This document shows, piece after piece, positions 1 through 11,845 of a stretch of 27,415 nucleotides of DNA. This stretch comes from Hofstenia miamia (lineage: Eukaryota > Xenacoelomorpha > Acoela > Hofsteniidae), in contig CABFPE010000442.1 in assembly GCA_900660155.1 (NCBI GenBank), positions 557,525 through 584,939 on the forward strand, in the 5' to 3' direction. The notes beneath the pieces were generated by a model. That model had not been told where the DNA came from. It did no database searches and was given only the letters and a program-made list of their open reading frames with translations. The translations under genes and the position numbers were made by a program. Position 1 is the first letter of the stretch. The number at the start of each line of letters is the position of its first letter.

Positions 1-40
1 ATATATATATATATATAGTACTAAAAATTTAGTAATATAG

Positions 41-403
41 TTAAGGACCTCGACAAACATCTTCTTTTTCCATAGCATCGAGAACGAATTTCTCAACTGA
101 GCTGGAAGGCAGACGATTTGTTGGTGAAAAATAACGCGAACTAGCAAACGATTTTTCGGATCGAGAAAATCTATCGAAATCGCGAGGTGGAGGAGATGTA
201 GGCGGTGGATGCATTAGCCCTGATGTTGGATAATGATCCAACGATGTATGAGGACGTTCATCATTAGCGTTTAAAAAGCGTTCATCCCAGACATCTCCAG
301 AACTGTGTGGGCGGGGGACATGAGGATGTCGCTGTTGAGTTTGCAGGATGTGCTGTGCTGCTGCAATGTTACTGCTAAGATCATTACACTGCTGTGAAGC
401 ATA
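41..403 (-). CDS. PDZ gene, last coding exon in window
   Basis: The acceptor is CCCTTTAG and the exon enters in phase 0. It is open for 120 codons to a TAA at 43-41. It contains a Gln/Ala-rich stretch NIAAAQHILQTQQ, a proline run HPPPTSPPP and a charged end VEKFVLDAMEKED. No polyadenylation signal is visible before the window edge. A weak donor close to the stop leaves open that the exon is internal. Confidence 0.78.
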   Translation of the reverse strand, partial: YASQQCNDLSSNIAAAQHILQTQQRHPHVPRPHSSGDVWDERFLNANDERPHTSLDHYPTSGLMHPPPTSPPPRDFDRFSRSEKSFASSRYFSPTNRLPSSSVEKFVLDAMEKEDVCRGP

Positions 404-3400
404 CTAAAGGGGAAGTATTTACACTCAAAATACCTGCACTTAATCAAATTTTCTATTGACATATGTTCATGAAGAAACTACAAATGAAAAATAAAAAATG
501 CTATTAACTGATGACGGAATTTCGCAAGTGTCGATATAATGTATAGTAAAGTGTGTAATAAGAATTTAACTAAATTTTCTAATTTCGAGGTGAGCGGAAC
601 GCCTTAAAGATGAAATACGCTCTATATTGTATTCGAAAAATTGGTCTCCAGAGAAATTCAGTTCTCTTCAATATTTATTTTGAAAACAAAGTTTTGTAAA
701 TGCCATACTCAAGGAAAATATTGAAATTGAAGACTTTAATTTCCAGAAAAATATCAATGGAATAAATCCTTTTCATGTTTTGTTTACTTCTCTCAATGTA
801 GTATGTAATATTAGACGAGTCAATTATAACAAAAATGCTTCAATTAGTTAGAGTGAGGAGATTTTGACTTTTTTAATTTAAAAAGAACAAACTACTTCCT
901 GAACAGGTATTCATACGAATAATCTTTAGAATAAATTTTTTGAAGATAAAACTCCCAACTAAATGATGGTTCTAAGACTTAAAAAAGAAATATGTCAAGT
1001 ATTGCACTCACTGAATGCTGAGAAGATGGGTCAGGACGAATCGGCTGATAAGAATGGCCTGACGGTTGACCTCTATTCATATGAAGTGCGTGGTAATCAG
1101 CAGATGGATTTTTAGAGTATGAGGTAGGGATGGATTCTTGTGAAAAATCCGAAGGCACACCGTGAAGCAGCTGATGATTCAAAGCGCTCTGGGATGTAGA
1201 CTTAGTCGGAGTACGAGACCATGCAGCCATAGCTACTTTGCTAGAAAAATCGCGAGCAGGTGGATCAGGTAATCTGGAATGACTTTGACCCCTGTAAAAT
1301 ATCAATATAAAAAAGAAGTAGCAAGGATACACTATAGCTTCAAGAAATTTAATGTATGCATTTTCAGTTTCCAATATAGGCTATTAGAAGGTTCAGGACA
1401 AGAATATATACATCAAAATATTACATGTTTCCCGCTAATATAATAAATTCACTAAGAAATTTTTATAGAAGTGATTCATTCCGTTAAAGAGTTAGTTGTT
1501 TTAAAAAGCTGTAAAACAAGATTAAACAACATTTCTTAATACTCACTAACGAAAAAATCATAAAAAGAAAGCGTCGCATAGTATCTAAACTTTATAAATA
1601 ACAGTAAATAAACTGTTTTGCATTTGCTTCAAAAAAACTATAGCCTAATTTAGAATGTATACCAATCGTATTAGAAGGATATAATCAAAATAATAGAATT
1701 GTTTGTTAAGTTTGAATAATTATTTTTTGGAAAAAGTAAAAATTGAAAAAGCAAATGATCAATTTAAACTTATACAAAAAACAAATATTGATGTCTTTTC
1801 AAGTCTTACCTTATCTATTCGACAAAAAAGTAATTGAAAGGTGTCTTATTGATTATAAATAACTTCTTGATTACTATGATATAAAAATAAGTTAACTGTA
1901 TCAACCAATAAACAATGTGCTTGAACTATATTACACGGTGATTTACGTACATATTACATTGAAGATAAACAGAGCAGAAAACGGCATTTGGAGTGCAATT
2001 CAAATATTTTGAGCAAAATGTGTTGCGCAATTTTTCATGTCAATTTTTATTAATTACAAACAAGGCCTTGTTACAAACCATATATGAAATTGCAAAATAC
2101 CTTCTCTCTCCAAAAGCAGACCGTGAAGTGGGGATGGATTGACTTCGATTCATCTTCGATGTATCCTTAGCAACCCTAGATTCAGGAATGAATCGATCCA
2201 AATCACGATTATCATTAGTGGCTAAAGATTGCATGAGGGCTATTCTCCTGCTTCCTCCCTCAGCAAATGAATGAACACTTCGTGGAGTCCTAGAGAACAA
2301 TGAAGTATTACCTTAAATAGCTTAGATAAACATTTCATAAAAAATGAAAAGCAAACAATGACATCGATAACCATACCTGAGGACACTGATCTAAATTTAA
2401 AGTTACTCGATGCATGATACATAGGAGGTAAACTGCATTAAGTAGGTAAAAAAACTCCTATATCACAAAATATTCTTTTAAATCCTCCTAGGCCAAAGGA
2501 TGCAGCAACTCAATTTTAAAATAGAATGCAAGCAACTCATAACACGAAAACGCTTATTAACAAAAAGCTACCAATAAAATAACAGCTTTTCTCAAAATAT
2601 ATGCAGTTCCTGTCTATACACGTTTTAACGCATTGCGATGAAGATTGACAACTAACAACACTGGGAGCCCCCTTGGAAATCCATGATTTAATTTCCTGCA
2701 AATCCGAGGATGAATTGAATAAATGACTGACTAATGAATTAGTGAATGTAATTGACGTTCATTGTTTAAATTAAGAGTAATCTTAAGTGATACAGTTTTT
2801 ACTATACGCAAATAAATAAAAAAATTATGTACTTTCCCAAACAATTGACTAAAGATTGCTTTTGAATAGTTGATCAAAAATTATCCGATGAAACAGTTAC
2901 TCAAGCAACTATCAAATTTATTATAATAAAAAAGATTCTAAACAAGTTAAATAATTCAAAAAATACTTCTTGTATAAATGTAACACTACGTCATAAATTG
3001 TACGCAAATTCTATTTCAGTATAGGATGGGATGGATAAATATCCATTGCAATGAAAACAATTCAAGGAAATGTCATTATGAATGTGCACAGATGTTTTCC
3101 AAGATCAGACTATGTCATGAGAAATTAGGCTGAGTAATAAATAAGCAAATTTACTTACACATTGGCTGAAGTTTCCACTGCGGCACTTTCATATCTAAAT
3201 GTATCGCATTATTTTACAGAAAAATACCATTCTGTTCATTGACTATCGTACACATTAGAAATTTACACGGGTAGGGTAGCGGTTAGTCAAATGGTCATTG
3301 CGATATATCGCGGTGATACTATCGATCTAAGAAAGTAAATTATAAAATTGAGGAAACCTGAAATAAAAAACACCCATATTAACTAGTTTTAGAAAAATAT

Positions 3401-6400
3401 AAATGTGACAGTCCACGTGAAAAGGTGGCTGAAGGAGTTTTTTTATGAAAACAGAGTTTTATGTATTTTCTAGTTTCTCAGTTATTGAAAAGTGCGTGTG
3501 TCATTTTTTGTTTTCACAGCGACGTTAATCACTGCCACACTAACAGATATGTTATTTCTTGTACAGTATATATCTTGTTATTAAGAAAGTGCGACATATA
3601 GTAAATTCTCAAGAATTGGACAAACATAAAACAATACAACAAAACTAAATGCACATGAACAACAATGTATTACAATGGCATTAAAAGTCTAAAACACTAT
3701 GCTATTTAGATTGACTGTAAGACATATATAAGGCTTATAAGAAGCCTACAAATTTTAAACTCATTTTTCTCAAAATACTTCCTGTTGGTTTCAGCCACCT
3801 TTTCACCTGGACTGTCACAAATATTAAATACTTTAACCTGAAAAGTCAGTTTTAATTTGTCAGATTTGTCGAATCAGAAAAGTTTAGAATACGGTAGTAC
3901 AAATAAATTTAATTATATTTGTACGTTCCCTGTTTCTGCGTTAGTAGGCGTTGATAAAAGTGTTGTTGCGGTGCGGTAAGTCTTACAAAAATATCTACCG
4001 TGCACCTCTCTAATACACGTTTAAGTAAAATACATTTATACTTACGCAAATGTGTAGACTTTTACTTTCGGTTTCGATTTTAGTAACAACTATGATTTCG
4101 GTGTTTAGCAGTAAAAGAGGGATATTGAAAAATGTCAGCATAGAACTGAATCAAGCCTATGGACAAAACTCGGTATCAAAATAACAAGATCCCACACATA
4201 TGGCGGGAATGATTTTAGAAGGAAAATATAATAGATCTCAAAATTTAGAAGCACAGAAAGAAGACCATTACAAGACGAGCTTAAGAGAGCAGATTGACAA
4301 GTGATTTAAAAATTACCAGGTCAGATGAAAATATGATTGTGTTATCCGCATAGAGTAAACAAAATAATTCAATATGTATCTTATGTTTGTCATGAATATT
4401 AATAAATAATGCTATGGTTAATTTTCCACTGACAGTTATCGAATTTATTTTTAAAGAACATGTTTAATGAAAATTAAGTTTACGCTACATCTATGCACAA
4501 AACAACATTAATAGAAACATGCTTAAGATATGATTCTTTTTTATGCTAAATATTTTTACTTTTAGCAAACACACAATAACACAAAAAACACATACACAGA
4601 GACATTAGCCAACTCGCGTTGATTTGTGTAAAGGAATTATTTGTTGTGGAAGTATGTAATTAAATCACTCTTCGAACAAAAACTATTAGAAATTTAATAA
4701 ATAATTACTTGAAAGTTTAAAATCATGAATCCGAATAGAATCACACTATTAAAAGTCATGTTGAAATTCTTTAGTTTGAGATATAGGCTCGATTAAACGT
4801 TTAGAGAAGGATGAGTACATCAAAAGCGTAGGTGGTACTACAAATGAGTTAGTTTAACGTCTCATTCTCACCCTATCACGTGCTTGGAAAATCGAGAAAC
4901 ATTCAGGAATTCATTGATTAACAATAGTATGTAAATTACTTATGAATGCAATGAAATGGAGTGTACACGTGGTCTGGTTTCCATTAACGTACGCAATCCG
5001 GGATTATAACGATCAAACAACTTAATACAGAGAAAACCAGACGATAATCAATGTCTGATTGAATACCTAAACTAAACAGTTAATGTAAATCAGAAAGCAT
5101 GTGCACGTCATCTGAAACAAATTCAAAACGATGCTGCCAGCAGTATTGTTTGGAAATTGGGTTTCAGGAAACTTTCAAACGTTTAAACAAATATAAACTG
5201 AATGATATTCGTAAAAGAATCGTGATCACAAACTATGTAGAACTGGAGTGTGCAACTGGCGGCCCGTCAAACATTTCTAGTGGCCATCTGTAACTTTAAA
5301 ATGACAGCATGAAACTTTAACTAAAGTTTTACATTTTTATATTACTTTTGACACTTATCTTTTTTCAAAAAAATATCAATAGACCTAATAAAGATTAGTT
5401 TTATTTCCATTTCTTAATTTAAATGCAGTTTTGTTTGAGTGTATATAGTACGATATTTTTAGGTGCCCTCTTACAAATAATGTTCCACATCCGTGATGTA
5501 GAGAGTCCGTGGATAGGGAAGTAATTTGTGAAAAAACATTAATAAAACTGTGAAACATAAGTGTTTAATTATCGCTTCTTCGTATAATTAACACTTTCTT
5601 GAAAAAAAAGATCAAAATTAAATAAATTAAAACGAGCAATGGACGTGAAACAATTCTTATAAAAGGAACGTAAATGTTTTGTTGGACTTTAAAAATCGTG
5701 GACCTGGTGCAAAAATGTTACAAGTCACATCCATTATATTACATTTTGCTATAGATTAAAGGTATTAATGACATTTTCAATAAAAACTTAATATCACAAG
5801 GTTATTCTTTAATGATTATCTCTGCGAGACAATGCAAAAAATGAATTTTGGAAATAATTGACTTAACATTATTTCTCTATACTCAACTTAATGTAAAGTT
5901 ACATTTTTACATCCCAGCGGTTCTACAAGTGTTTGTGACAAGAAAAATTTATGAATTTGGCTAGTCTACTACAATCTTCGATAACAAATGCAATTTCCAG
6001 AAAGAAACAAAATTCCATCTCTGTATTTATCAGATATGCAACCTCGATTAGATTAGAGTTAATTGCATCTAATAGAATTTCAAAAAAAGAAAACTACAGA
6101 TTTATGCACAATATATACATATATACATATCAAGCGCTATTTATGGCCATTGTATGTTATATGGCCGTACGATAAAAATGTTAATATTTCGATGCACAAA
6201 CAAATTATAAATGAGGCAAAATTTAAAATGAGAATGTGCATTATTTTAGAAAATTTGAATACATTAAATGCATTTAGTTTTTTCAGAAATTTAAAATTAT
6301 AATTGTATTATTATCACGAAATTTATACGCATTAATATCTGATATTGAAAGCAGGTATAAACTAAGATTGGGAGTCTTGAATCTCCAATATCGTAAGCAA

Positions 6401-8307
6401 GAATTTTTCAAAATTTTCTTCGGCATTATCAATACCAAAGAAAAGAAAGAAAAAAATTATTTTTCAAAAGTTTTCTCTCAGTGTGATATGTCTCCCTTCA
6501 AATGGTGATATGTTAGACAACATTTTCTAAACAAATATCTATTTTTTCCTATTTTGTGTGTGGTGTTTTACATCTCAGTACATTATTACTAATATAAAAC
6601 TACCAGGAAAACAAAGTAAAAACAATTTTCCAACATCTTAAGAACAAAGCTCCTTTGATGTTGTCTTCCTGCATTTTGATGCTCTCTGTCAACAGCTTAG
6701 ATAGAGAGAATCCCCGTTAATCTGATGTTTGAATGGTGGACATACAACTGACTCCATAATAATAACACGAGACTCCAGTAAATTCAAGACTGATTACATT
6801 CTCGATTGTACATGACATGCAATTTCAACTTCATTTCAAAAATTGAAAAAAATTTCATTTAACCTTAATCAAGCACAATCGGTCTCATAGTCAGTCGGAA
6901 AAACTTTTTGCAGCTTATGTCTAGTCTAAATACGATTGCTCAACAAAAAGAATGCAGTTTTCCTTTCTCAAAGACATCCTCGTTTAGAAAAGCGACAATT
7001 CATAAATTTTGAAGTCTTTCGATCTATCAATAAAAACTATTTTTTGTATATTTAAAAATATTATATTTTAAAGAAACGTGTAGTAATTAGACAAAAACAC
7101 ATTTAACCTTGACTTCGATTTGGATTAGTTCAAATCGAGACCGAGCACAAAAAATCGAGGTATGCGTTGTCGATATAAAGACCCGAGGTCGAAGAAGCAT
7201 CTTTTATATTTATAATAAACAATGGATCAAAATGTGTAGTGATATATTCAAAAAATAGTGTAATATATATTTTTAATCAATTTATAATGTTTGGAATGTG
7301 ACTTCATATACAGCATCAAAATTTTAATTATACATTGTTGTTGAAAACGACAACATCAATCAACAAACTTGGAATACTTGAGAATACATAATAGCTTAGA
7401 AATCATTCAAAATGTGTAGTAAATTGTTGAAACAATAATTTTAACATGGCATCTAATGATATTGCTTTAAAGGAGCGAATGACATTTTAAAAATTCATTA
7501 ATTAGAGAATGGGAAATTCAATTTATCAATAAGTTTCGTCCTTGGTTTGAAGGGAGAATATCGTGAGGTAAATAACGTAGGATATAACTTTTGAATTAGA
7601 GCGTGAGGTGAAAAATATAAAGTGATTACTGCTCTTATTTAACGAAAACCAAACCTTAGAGAGATTGATTTTCCAATATTATGTTTTCAGAAAGCAACAC
7701 AATGCCAAAGTCAACAGACGTAATGTAATTAAACTACGCTACCATAAATTTAAATTCAGTGCGATTCTATAGAAGAATGTTAAGCGAAAAAGTGAAAATT
7801 AAATACACATTCGAATGAAAAAAACAAAGTGGAATTTTCAATTCAAACTACATAGAAAAGTGCAATCAGTAATAAATTAGTCAAATTATAATATCACTAA
7901 AATTTGCACTGGAAAAGATAATTCCCATAGCGAAAAGCTATGAATTTAAAACATAAAATAAATATAACAAATACCTGAGAATACTAAGCTTTAAGAGGTC
8001 TTTGCAAATTGTAATTTTTTGAACAGCAACTTCATGAGATTTGCACTCTTGATCATTAATTCCAGACACTATATCTCCAACTGTAATACCAGCACGTTTT
8101 GCCTTGCCCGATATGTCAAGCTAAATCATTAAGATAAAATGAAAGTTATATAATTAAACTTCGATCAATAAAACATTACCTGAGTAATAAGAAGTGGAGC
8201 ATAGACTTCTGAACCACCGCTAAGCGTAAAACCCCACGGAGGGCCACCACGAAGTACAAAGCTGAAACAACGTACCTGCTTTCCACTACCATGAGCCATT
8301 CAATTAG
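41..8307 (-). CDS. PDZ-domain protein, six coding exons (spliced gene)
   Basis: Joined exons are 8299-8180 (coding part), 8120-7975, 3194-3159, 2289-2101, 1291-1012 and 403-41, which give 1134 nt, or 377 residues plus TAA. Every junction has GT/AG ends and matching phase (0, 2, 2, 2, 0). Residues 10-90 form a PDZ domain: the carboxylate-binding loop reads RGGPPWGFTLSGG, followed by GKAKRAGITVGDIVSGIN and a final strand LLKLSILR. The PWGF loop with a GG after it is typical of PDLIM/Zasp, Shroom and synaptopodin-2 PDZ domains, which bind cytoskeletal partners. The remaining 285 residues are Ser/Pro/Arg-rich low complexity with a HPPPTSPPPRD stretch. I see no LIM, ASD2 or other domain, so the family is unresolved. 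The protein is presumably cytoplasmic or junctional (inference). The C-terminus VCRGP lies 41 bases from the window edge; an alternative donor there (GAG|GTCC) would let the gene continue outside the window. Confidence 0.85.
404..1011 (-). other. Intron of PDZ gene
   Basis: 608 bp of AT-rich sequence between GTGAGT and TTTAG. I see no gene or repeat inside it. Confidence 0.75.
1012..1291 (-). CDS. PDZ gene, fifth coding exon
   Basis: The acceptor is TTTTACAG and the donor TCA|GTGAGT. The 280 nt enter in phase 2 and leave in phase 0. They encode a Ser/Pro/His-rich low-complexity segment from GQSHSRLPDPP to RPDPSSQHS with no recognisable domain. The reading frame is open across the whole exon and closes or loses composition bias in the flanking introns. 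Confidence 0.82.
1292..2100 (-). other. Intron of PDZ gene
   Basis: 809 bp of AT-rich sequence between GTATTT and TTACAG. No feature is seen inside it. Confidence 0.75.
2101..2289 (-). CDS. PDZ gene, fourth coding exon
   Basis: The acceptor is TCTCTAG and the donor AAG|GTATTT. The 189 nt (phase 2 in and out) encode a basic, Ser/Arg-rich segment beginning TPRSVHSF and ending SAFGERR. It includes RSQSIPTSRS-type sequence that looks like possible phosphorylation or 14-3-3 sites (inference). No known domain. Confidence 0.82.
2290..3158 (-). other. Intron of PDZ gene
   Basis: 869 bp between GTAAGT and TCTCTAG. No internal feature could be supported. Confidence 0.7.
3159..3194 (-). CDS. PDZ gene, 36-nt coding microexon
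   Basis: The acceptor is ATTTAG and the donor GTAAGT. It carries phase 2 to phase 2 and encodes YESAAVETSAN plus split codons at both ends. Exactly 12 codons long, it could be skipped without changing frame. It sits between a 4.8 kb intron and an 869 bp intron. It was found only because its phase joins the PDZ exon to the next exon without a shift. A second possible donor (GTGTAA) lies 2 nt upstream. Confidence 0.7.
3405..3433 (+). repeat. Left terminal inverted repeat of MITE
   Basis: 29 bp, complementary to 3790-3818 with one mismatch (C versus G at the twelfth base). Confidence 0.85.
3790..3818 (-). repeat. Right terminal inverted repeat of MITE
   Basis: Inverted partner of 3405-3433, followed directly by AAAT. 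Confidence 0.85.
7697..7812 (+). repeat. Diverged dispersed repeat, copy 1
   Basis: It aligns with 9107-9223 in the same orientation over about 116 bp with small indels. Shared blocks include AAACTACG and AATACACATTC, and the opening ACAATG-CAAA-TCAACAGA. One copy lies in the PDZ gene intron and the other upstream of the gene. It is probably an old non-coding repeat family; the edges are approximate. Confidence 0.6.
7975..8120 (-). CDS. PDZ gene, second coding exon
   Basis: It follows a 59 bp intron with acceptor ATTTAG and donor CAG|GTATTT. The 146 nt encode the second half of the PDZ fold: the GDIVSGIN turn, the alpha-B helix SHEVAVQKI and the last strand LLKLSILR. In class I PDZ domains the first residue of alpha-B is His, and the His of SHEV is a plausible match, which would suggest a preference for S/T-x-hydrophobic ligands (inference). 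It ends in phase 2. Confidence 0.87.
8180..8307 (-). CDS. PDZ gene, first coding exon
   Basis: The acceptor TTTCAG precedes 8307, so at least one untranslated exon lies upstream and was not located. The ATG at 8299 follows 8 nt of 5' UTR in this exon. It codes 40 residues, from MAHGSGK to PLLITQ, including the PWGF carboxylate-binding loop. The donor is CAG|GTAATG at 8179, phase 0. Confidence 0.87.
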
Positions 8308-9106
8308 CTGAAATTATTGAATTTAAATTTCTAGTAAAATATGAATTAACGTTCATAGACAAAATATGCAATTTCAAGAATATATAAATAAAATTTTACC
8401 TGTTAATAAAAATTAAAGTGTGCTTTAATAATGGTAAAGAAACATGCATTCTAAAATCTATCTAAAACACAATATTAATGAAATGTATGCAGAAACAAAT
8501 AAAATAAAATTCATAATATATATATATATATATATATTATATATAACTTAGTAAACTAAAATCTAAAAACCTGAGGTTGGTATGTAAAAAAGCTTACACA
8601 TTTGTGCAAAATTTAAATAAAATTCGAAAAAAATTCTTTCTGATACATTTGTCATTAAAATTCATTTCCATTTATTAAAATATGCCATTCTAATTCTTAT
8701 AGCTAAGTATTTTATTGTTATTGGCTTGTTTTATTTATGTCCTATATTCCACATAGTCTCAGTAAATTAAAAAATGATTAATTACTTACATGTAACTTAA
8801 TAAAACAAACTAACATTCTTCATTGAACGTACAATATAAATATGGTTATTACATAGTTAAAGTTGCAAATATCAAGGAAATAGATTAATACTTAAATAGT
8901 AATTTTGATACATTTTTAAATAAGTGGCATTCAGTTATGCTTAAATTATCACGATAATGGCATGGGCTTAAGTATATATTTCATCAGAAACAGAATAATT
9001 TTCTATAAGATACATGCAAACAATAACACGATTATTTGTATTGATGACATTAATTAATACAATTAGATATCCGGTAGTAAAATGTAATGTGTGATTTGAA
9101 TAAAAC
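8308..9106. other. Gene-free stretch upstream of PDZ exon
   Basis: AT-rich DNA that begins as the intron before the first coding exon. It holds a TA microsatellite at about 8515-8545. No 5' UTR exon or promoter could be picked out. Confidence 0.6.
8515..8545. repeat. (TA)n microsatellite
   Basis: An almost uninterrupted TA dinucleotide run with one phase break. Another run, (AT)n, fills bases 1-17 of the window. Confidence 0.9.
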
Positions 9107-9223
9107 AATACAATGTCAAAATCAACAGATGCCATCTAATGAAACTACGTCCAATAAATTTATATTCAATACAGTTCTAAAGAATAATTAACAAAAGTGT
9201 ATATTAAAATAAAATACACATTC
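9107..9223 (+). repeat. Diverged dispersed repeat, copy 2
   Basis: Partner of 7697-7812. Several differences fall at CG in one copy and TG or CA in the other (for example ACAGACG versus ACAGATG), as expected from CpG decay. Confidence 0.6.
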
Positions 9224-11558
9224 TAAAGATTATACTAGGATGCAATCTAATTGTTGAAAAAATAGTGGAGCACATGAAGTCTAAAAAATGTAGTTACAAA
9301 ATTACTCATATGTCTATCAATGGTAATGGCCTTGGTAGATAAAACAACAATTAAACCTGCTAGAAAAAACAAATTTAAATGCTTTGTATTCAACGTGCGA
9401 GTCTTTTGATATTGGAAATACCTGGAGTACTGCGTACGTGGCGAAAAACGACAAAGTTTGAGGAAGAATGAAATGGTTACAAAATCTATAAAAAATCAAA
9501 TTTTTGAATGTTATGCTTGAATTTTCAATTGATAGATTAGTTACAGACATAAAATCTACTTAAAGTTAGAACATAATGTCTGAAATGACTTGACACGCTT
9601 CTAGAAAACCAATTCGATGCTTGAGACCCAAATACCCACTATTCATTTCAATGATCCCTAGCCAATTATATCAAACAAAATTATTTGAAATGCCTGGTGA
9701 TTACATTGATTCAATTGGAATATCATAAAAAATCAAATTACTTAATAAAACTTAAAAAGGGAAAATTAAACGAAAATAAAGAAATTTGAAAGAATATGGC
9801 GAGACTAATTTGACATAAATACGATGAATTTTCGTAGAAGATTCACAGTGCCCCGGGAGAAAACACATATTGCAAAAAGCGTAATAAAAGCAATCAAATA
9901 TTGAAATTCATGATTTAATGGGCAAAAATGGGAAAAACAAAGAATATTATCAGTCAATCACTTTGATTCATTGCATTTTTGCCAATTTCTTCTGATGTTA
10001 CAAACGTATGTTCATTTCACAGATAATTTTTGCCTTTGTTGCTATTTTCCTGTCTTTATTATAAACGCCCTAAACGTTAACTATAATAGTGAAGAATATC
10101 TAATAAGCTAATCCAATGATTGAATTGTATATTGATTACAAAACGACATAAACTTCAAAGCAAAAATTAACGGTAAAAGTTTTTCAGCTAAACGTCAATG
10201 AACTAGTACAAAAATGTACTTGAATTTTAGATTGCCTTTGCTTTGCCAATGAAAATAAATCAAAATAGATTAAAAACTTCAAATACAAATACATGCAAAA
10301 AACGTTTTTCAATTGTGGGAATCGTGCTATTGCATTATCCATTTGGAACTGTTCTTCCAAATATTTTTCACAAAATAATAGTGGGCCATTGCTAATCATT
10401 GTTCTCAAGAGTTTCTTGATAATTTTTAGCTTACTAAAAATCATTGGTTGGAAGCAACAGCCGCTAGAATGCGTAACATAAACTCATAGGCTCCAATAGG
10501 ATAAAGAAATACGTAAAGCGTTGTTATCTATTCTAACTTCAAATAAGCTGAATCTATATTTGACCGGGTTTAGTGACATAACCCAAGAGTTTGCGAAAAC
10601 ACAATAAGTATATCAAAGAGGGGGGGATGGTGGAATTTGAACGACATGTTTTCGAACTTCATTTTGATTGGTAAAATCACAAGATATTCAGAAAAAAATA
10701 AAAATATATTGAAAACTATGATCACTAAATGTACCATCGTCAGAAAATCCTGGCTGTGCACTTGAAACATAGGATAGAAAATTTAGATTGACAAGGCAAG
10801 GAGTGGGATTTAGCACATTGGATCATATTCCACCTTGCTGATTGTTCTATGGTATTGGATGGAAATAAGTTATTAGACTTTAATACTATTGACTAGGCCA
10901 GAAATAGAAATATAGAACGACTACAAATACAAAGCTGCTTAGAAAAAAGGTAATTAGACGTTATATAGAGTTCCTTAAAAAAAATAAAACTTGTTTGTGT
11001 AGTTCAAAAATATAAATAATGCATATAGCCGCAAATCACTTATTAAATTTTTATAGTGAAAAAATGTAGAAAGAAATAAACTTTTTATGACTGCATTTTA
11101 AATTTAGAAAATGAATAAAAATAAAACACTTGCCAAAATGTCATTTTGCAACCCTCAGAGAAGAAATATTTGGGGGGCATAATCCCCAGCACCCCTGTTA
11201 GCGGGGCCCCTATCGTCATACAAATAGCCATGAATCAAGCAACTGAAATAAAAGTACAGTAATTTTAATACATCGAGAAAAACATACACACAGTTGTGTT
11301 CGTAAGTAGAGATACTTAAGAAGAAACAAAAGTCCACAAATAATTAAGAAGAGCGGAACCTCATTCCCATATTATGACAAAACGATGCATCTCACTCCAT
11401 AGCTTTGATTTTAATAAGGAATTATATTTTAATAAGGCACACAGAAAAAAAAGAGGTTAGTCATTTTCGGCTGAATAATGCATAAATATGATCACAATTA
11501 TCAAACATCAATAAAATAATAACAGAAACGTGATGAAAACTACTAAATTGCTTCCAAA
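9224..11558. other. Gene-free AT-rich stretch
   Basis: No supported gene. Short frames at 9317-9550, 10184-10481, 10570-10770 and 11155-11337 have no family signal. A G-tract (10619-10626) and a GC-rich 45 bp patch (11171-11215) containing GGGGCCCC stand out from the background but have no partner that I can find. Confidence 0.55.
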
Positions 11559-11567
11559 AATGAAGTT
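11559..11567. repeat. 9 bp target-site duplication, left
   Basis: AATGAAGTT, identical to 14720-14728, abutting the first base of the element. Confidence 0.9.
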
Positions 11568-11736
11568 AGTGCCCTGAAGGTATATTGGAATGGTAATCTA
11601 AAAAATCACCGGGTAGCTTGAAAAGTTTTAGACAGATTCAATGAGTTTTAGACAACAGTTAGTAATTTTAGACAGGCGTAGAACGATGTATTATAATCAA
11701 TATTTCAGTTTTTCTCAATCAGTTCCCTTCATGATC
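11568..11736 (+). repeat. Left terminal inverted repeat of MULE
   Basis: About 169 bp, nearly identical in inverse to 14556-14719. The differences are a few substitutions, a 4 bp indel near 11660 and a 1 bp indel near 11676. It contains three TTTTAGACA motifs at 11626, 11646 and 11666. Confidence 0.92.
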
Positions 11737-11845
11737 AAATACTATAGATGTCAGTAAATTTTATAGTTGTTCTGGAAATGCTAACTATAGCATATAGACA
11801 GCACATTATATTAGTATTACTTTCTTTTAAAGTCTGAGTTTAAAG

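Larger units (their letters stand above)
3405..3818. mobile_element. MITE-like element with 29 bp terminal inverted repeats
   Basis: The ends 3405-3433 and 3790-3818 are inverted repeats matching at 28 of 29 positions, starting GTGACAGTCC. Weaker inverted similarity runs further inward for about 30 bp. Both ends are flanked by AAAT (3401-3404 and 3819-3822), a candidate 4 bp target-site duplication, though in AT-rich DNA this is weak. There is no coding capacity in 414 bp. It is inserted in an intron. I cannot assign a superfamily; a non-autonomous DNA transposon is the inference. Confidence 0.8.
3195..7974 (-). other. Large intron of PDZ gene (4780 bp)
   Basis: It separates the PDZ-coding exons from the tail exons. 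It contains the MITE-like element at 3405-3818, a short perfect stem (TCGATTTG/CAAATCGA) at 7115-7138 and one half of the dispersed repeat pair at 7697-7812. The open frames at 5099-5293 and 5951-6302 have no recognisable content and look like chance. The rest is featureless AT-rich DNA. Confidence 0.7.

Noticed and set aside
5099..5293. 64-codon plus-strand frame in the large intron
   Set aside because: No homology sign, no splice context and no neighbours on that strand; expected by chance in several kilobases.
5951..6302. Two overlapping plus-strand frames in the large intron
   Set aside because: AT-driven composition with Ile/Asn/Lys/Tyr runs, and two frames overlapping each other; a chance pattern.
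9848..9862. GTGCCCCGGG patch as a possible transposon end
   Set aside because: No inverted partner could be found nearby.
10184..10481. Overlapping frames on both strands
   Set aside because: No family motif on either strand and no splice or promoter context.
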